A program made the translations under genes and the position numbers. Of a stretch of 64,000 nt of DNA, positions 62,101-64,000 are shown one piece after another. Position 1 is the stretch's first letter. Each line of letters begins with the position of its first letter. Origin of the DNA: Candidatus Poseidonia sp. (GTDB lineage: Archaea > Thermoplasmatota > Poseidoniia > Poseidoniales > Poseidoniaceae); NCBI GenBank assembly GCA_030829545.1, contig JAURAI010000006.1, positions 1 to 64,000 on the forward strand. The letters run 5' to 3'. Under the pieces are notes generated by a model. That model saw only the letters and a program-made list of their open reading frames with translations, did no database searches and was not told the DNA's origin.

Positions 62101-64000
62101 ACGGATTACCCTTGGTCGACGGTCGAGAATACTACGCTGTTGTCGTGGTCGAATACAACGACGGTCGCTGGGGTGAAGTCTCGAATCCTTTCGGCCCGGC
62201 CTCGCCTTCCGATGAAGTTCCCGGAGCCCCGTTGTGGGCAAGCGCCTCGCCTATTGGCAGTAACGGTGATGACGGTGACCTCGAATTGGAATGGGCTCGG
62301 TGCACTGCACTCGATCTTGCTCGAACGAATATCTATGTCTCGCGCTCTGTCATGACCGATGCTCTCGGCATGGTTCCAGAAGCAGCCGTCCAGCCCAATG
62401 AAGGCAACCAAAGCATCCTCAGCCTCACTCCCGGTGTGCCGGTGTGGATTGGATTCACCTGTGTCGATGAGGCGAACCAAGAAAACCTCTCCAATGTCAC
62501 CGTTGTAGGGCCGGTTGTTCCGACCGGCGAACTCAACGATAACGACGCCCCTGAACCAATTGAAGGGACACAAGCCTACGACATACCTGCGGACGAAGGC
62601 GGACGTATTATGGTCACGTGGAACCAAAGTGAAGCTGACGATTGTGCCTTTTACACCGTATTCATGAAGCAGGGAGGAGATGCCAGTGATGATGGCATTA
62701 TTGGAAATATAGACTCATTCTCTCAAGCAGCCGTCATCAATTCCTGTGAAACCACTGACAGCATCATCTCTTCATTGGACGGTGTGCCACTCATTGACGG
62801 CCAGATCTATTCCATCGGTGTCGTGGCTTACGACCTCTGGTTGAATGGAAATACCGACGATGTCATGATCGTCACCGCTACGCCCTTCCAGAACATTCTC
62901 GGACAGGGGTCAACCCCTGAACGTATCACCTCACTTCTGGCCTTCGACCGTGCTGATGACGATGGCACGGCCATTGACGTTGTTTGGGAGCCATCAACCG
63001 TAGAGGATTTCGCATCCTATACCGTATGGGTCGCAGACCAACCCGTGAAGGACCTCTCCATCGCCTATGCGACATTCGGTACCAATGAAAATGTGTGCGG
63101 ATGTTTCACCTTCAACAAACAATGGATTGACGAGCGAACCAACCCGATTGAATTGACCATCTCTACGGCGCTTTACGGAGACAGTGGACCGACGATGGAT
63201 CTCACCGAAACCACTCCTCAACTAATCAAACCAGATATTGAACTCTTCGTGGCCGTCACCGTACACGACCTGAAGGGCAATGTCCATCTCACCAACTTGA
63301 CACAGGCAACGGTCACGCCAATCAACAACATCGATGACACAACCGCTCCTGACAGGCTAGCTGCTCTTTCATTGACCGACCGACCAAATGACGATGGAAG
63401 TGCCTTGCTGCTGGACTTCGACCTCTCCGCATCTGACGATGTTGCTGCGTACAAAGTCTACGCCGCAACCTACGCTTTTGATGATGTCACCATGCAAGGT
63501 GATGGCCCACAGATGCCGATTGCGACCATGAGTCGGAACCCCACCCTTCCGTTGACCATTGATATCGTGGCTGGCGACACGCCCGTCATTCCCGGTCAAT
63601 CGATTTGGGTCGCTGTTGTCGTTGAGGATACCTCGGGCAACGCATACATGACGGAATTACTCAGCGTTCAGGCATCGTCCGTTGATGACGGCGTCACCGA
63701 CCTTGGTGGATACCTCCCCGATATTGAGGACGTCACCGCATCATGGTTTGAGGAAGAGAGCATCTTCGTCGAATGGTCACATTCCACCGATGCCAGCGTT
63801 CGTGGTTACCTCGTCTACATCGCTGATGAAGCCTTCAGTTCTACCGATGATGCTACCATGGTGGGTGAAGTTCGTGCCTCGAATTCCCTGCTCATAACCT
63901 CCAATGACTTCGCTGATTTGACCAATGATTCTGCATGGTATGTTGCTGTCGTTCCCTTCGATGAAAGTGTGAGTAAGAGCACCGTTGAGTCCGTGGAAAT
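56172..64000 (+). CDS. Giant secreted beta-propeller/FN3 protein, 3' end outside window
   Basis: ATG 56172 opens a frame without a stop through base 64000 (at least 2,609 codons); the frame was checked at several points. A signal peptide follows (GMVLLMVLMSMSPILTLHSV then SAHA). After a ~140-residue sandwich comes a long run of propeller-like units (residues ~185-1,760) with motifs such as RYDITNDTWLEPWG, MRYNITSNQWLVPF and LRYDESTNQWLSTW, like two-component-regulator propellers. From ~1,900 there are at least six FN3-like units, each opening with DR.DDDG and containing W (for example VDRADDDGTAI, TNLTDRPNDDG). It is a surface or secreted adhesion/polymer-binding protein by architecture; ligand unknown. 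Confidence 0.85.
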   Translation, partial: MYTADRTPRPARHEPRAIGMVLLMVLMSMSPILTLHSVSAHAEPSGVTWPLEGSNDTGWVTLSATGADGSIGTQATADWNLSFAPGAELSNVSLEVRVSGQDGMTIEEPLLAVNGMGTNLFDWRTLGVLGQSDSFTTGSTYNGRLNPNTNSNAGWDLPADAEITEMIIEALAPRDPLVSLTPFTLDTHAVAVHPDSGMLYLAANNDVFLLNAQNSPLAIDVLDMEDYGGVSELVIDEANGLIHMLGMDGTFLAQTLDDGSAAAGLPDAGEEMDVMTLLSDGSVAAASGNGVMMFDGSQWSSLMTAPASDGPRDALAILELNNRLYVSIDGVGIMRYDLGTSAALSTWSTANNLHSDSVTHMTQSGNQLLLGSSDNGVGRFDYAQGFWLSTWTSANWLDDNEIFGLQRVGNQLYILNGDFLQPYNTSNGVFTAAYEIQDFGLSQSGDNLMMWPSVGAASPAQDALVVSDGSGLLAHLTPGSTPFLEGTLRLASGPGTEEMGVITELNNILYIASLDGTGINRYDISNTLWLEPLPFGNDAVALVNDGTDLFVASEFASTITQMDSTGTTLLEWTSQGCWDTNSDFLSMDVDDDVVVASLQNGGVVILDRTTGACTGYDTSNGIPSSFLGDVALHADKAYIASEDKGVLRYDITNDTWLEPWGSTGVNGVNYAPVAMVGDILHLGLQGYGVVRKDLSTGELLSPLVASNRGGVLPSDQIYALETDGYNLYIGTQQGARKWDGNQATSFGQGSSWQTRPQQFFDFAVEPSVSGGSLYAGTNIGVCKYSIATMGISDCQNVYDGMPNWATYSVGVDNTYVYGGTNSGVGLITKSNFQHDYNWGEGTQTGNAVVEIMGDIAYIGTDGLGVMRYNITSNQWLVPFTEDNGVLDGGNDDVTGLVADIRSNLLWVGGSDGFQLINVTTGGEAYDIERNSNLYDAAGSPYGMMIHNNIMYYHSSTSSDEVSRLDVANLTSVGNLDIGAQVGQNGGDIIGMEMTGDVLMVSVASGQWWQVDGSGGIAMYNTSNNSYATNILPTGSIDRVTSYRSSTGNTWVAWGELRLDLYNSTGVRVSSWDTFELPIRGIVEYDGQVLFAAEDGILRYDESTNQWLSTWEAGNGLPNNAGSQFYELWTDGNNLVVGGASFQGWGGFREGIISHLDATGSWTAYPADSYTNIADGYPISMEMCGGALNVAMYNNNGGVARIDLVNGTVLSGFDRSQLDGTSPASVACDASDTLYIGYYADDQPITKYSFQSNAFLSSLTTASHNLPSDRIWYDSLAHANGQLIIGHGLGLQGSNLIGGGFSMMSSNGATTTQATVQGSGSSVTSFQWLGTNIGWMMGQAGGSSGYSHVSTLNSLGTQKVVDLPGLVSGQVPVIVSNATHIWAAVGGQPGQGQFSGTGSGILQGAFLPNGEVEWQYGWTLAGNSEVNDLFLSGTDLFIATNPNGMIKLDTTTRTTVPINGALHGKFDTMHLYNNELVIGLAGDGGSPPGVQVFDLTTQQFGNGRLVAGLPSNIVNGFTWTSNIMYIATNGGIGRFNYTLSDWMDPITSGLPSNVVEDVVAVGTDIYIATPAGLYVWDETTNTGSTFTTANGLMGNSVWGLATVTGANGGVTLVMSHDGRGSERPGVTTMDTSTQLVTATHRFDQLPSNGVISLASDWWGVHIGTDTGPLTHWNASSADFEDGLSYGSMYGLPTSLVSDGATLMAFDSTMFNIIEATSPSHGWTYGTILNQGLNSDAVITSNHIWMTTSTGLWGFEKGGLYSPVEGEYMRTASPLTVRALTNGGGVNITEMTHPGMAIELVDPSAPYALDSTQGVPGVHGLLFQNVPLVFTSPVEGAAIWTKSVSLNYDATLDLSQDPNLELNLQSAVDNGLLYDNTRHVSLRLYSPSNGTMEVRMTYDYVRTDTPVAMESLIDRPDDGGGVLTASWSLVHDEDFARYLVFVNEGPWSVVPNELNLMGQTPDKTISMHSRLGSDIDTANGLPLVDGREYYAVVVVEYNDGRWGEVSNPFGPASPSDEVPGAPLWASASPIGSNGDDGDLELEWARCTALDLARTNIYVSRSVMTDALGMVPEAAVQPNEGNQSILSLTPGVPVWIGFTCVDEANQENLSNVTVVGPVVPTGELNDNDAPEPIEGTQAYDIPADEGGRIMVTWNQSEADDCAFYTVFMKQGGDASDDGIIGNIDSFSQAAVINSCETTDSIISSLDGVPLIDGQIYSIGVVAYDLWLNGNTDDVMIVTATPFQNILGQGSTPERITSLLAFDRADDDGTAIDVVWEPSTVEDFASYTVWVADQPVKDLSIAYATFGTNENVCGCFTFNKQWIDERTNPIELTISTALYGDSGPTMDLTETTPQLIKPDIELFVAVTVHDLKGNVHLTNLTQATVTPINNIDDTTAPDRLAALSLTDRPNDDGSALLLDFDLSASDDVAAYKVYAATYAFDDVTMQGDGPQMPIATMSRNPTLPLTIDIVAGDTPVIPGQSIWVAVVVEDTSGNAYMTELLSVQASSVDDGVTDLGGYLPDIEDVTASWFEEESIFVEWSHSTDASVRGYLVYIADEAFSSTDDATMVGEVRASNSLLITSNDFADLTNDSAWYVAVVPFDESVSKSTVESVE

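Noticed and set aside
1-64000. CRISPR array, rRNA operon, transposase or phage genes.
   Set aside because: No regularly spaced repeats, no rRNA-like segment and no transposase, integrase or capsid-like sequence was recognised.

Overview
The window reads as genomic DNA of a marine planktonic archaeon of the Marine Group II / Poseidoniales (Euryarchaeota, Thermoplasmata-related) type. The archaeal signature is the block Pus10, ribosomal protein L21e, RNA polymerase subunit Rpb4, DUF655 and KsgA, together with RadA, archaeal FtsZ, an AK6-type adenylate kinase and two tRNA genes without an encoded CCA. It is mixed with bacterial-type functions (exonuclease VII, RlmH, PduO, MaeB, AzgA permease, MtaD-like deaminase), as is common in this lineage. 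Taxonomy is inferred from gene content only; no search was run.

Layout. 1-7.8 kb: truncated exported protein, a Bat-type HTH_10 regulator, an MscS channel, an HNH endonuclease gene enclosed by a perfect 14-bp direct repeat (probable small insertion), a large RND exporter, and a two-gene membrane/zinc-ribbon unit with an apparent frameshift. 7.8-13.8 kb: information-processing run pus10 - (29-codon ORF) - rpl21e - rpb4 - DUF655 - ksgA, then a HhH/zinc-ribbon protein, a [2Fe-2S] ferredoxin and a one-TM small protein. 13.9-15.7 kb: xseA-xseB-DUF59. 15.7-19.2 kb (minus): coupled set M24 peptidase - zinc ribbon - histone-fold-like protein - thioredoxin-like - membrane protein. 19.3-24.7 kb: 41-residue SAP protein, membrane proteins, orphan DNA methyltransferase, pgk, tRNA-Thr, amidohydrolase. 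24.7-31.1 kb (minus): membrane protein, CAX exchanger, a surface protein with a 25-Asp cytoplasmic tract, CDP-alcohol phosphotransferase, AK6. 31.2-38.3 kb: tRNA-iMet, lipoprotein, radA, ftsZ, Reeler-like exported protein, OsmC, icd. 38.3-44.5 kb: giant PIN-domain protein, cytochrome-like membrane protein, purine permease and apt. 44.6-56 kb: MMPL transporter, DHH phosphoesterase, Nudix, PduO, DUF2203, RlmH, GST-like, FGE-like membrane protein, MaeB. 56.2 kb to the end: one open reading frame of at least 2,609 codons for a secreted beta-propeller/FN3 protein that runs off the window.

The genes suggest a heterotrophic, surface-protein-rich cell: icd, maeB and pgk for central carbon, azgA/apt/mtaD for purine and thioadenosine salvage, PduO for cobalamin, two RND/MMPL exporters and several large secreted proteins. 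The most unusual items are the 14-bp repeat around the HNH gene, the long PIN-domain protein, a protein with histone-fold-like segments, Pus10 carrying an inserted SAP motif, a membrane protein with a cysteine-free formylglycine-enzyme-like domain, and a slippery-site frameshift in a zinc-ribbon membrane protein. Every interval longer than about 300 bases is covered by a gene.
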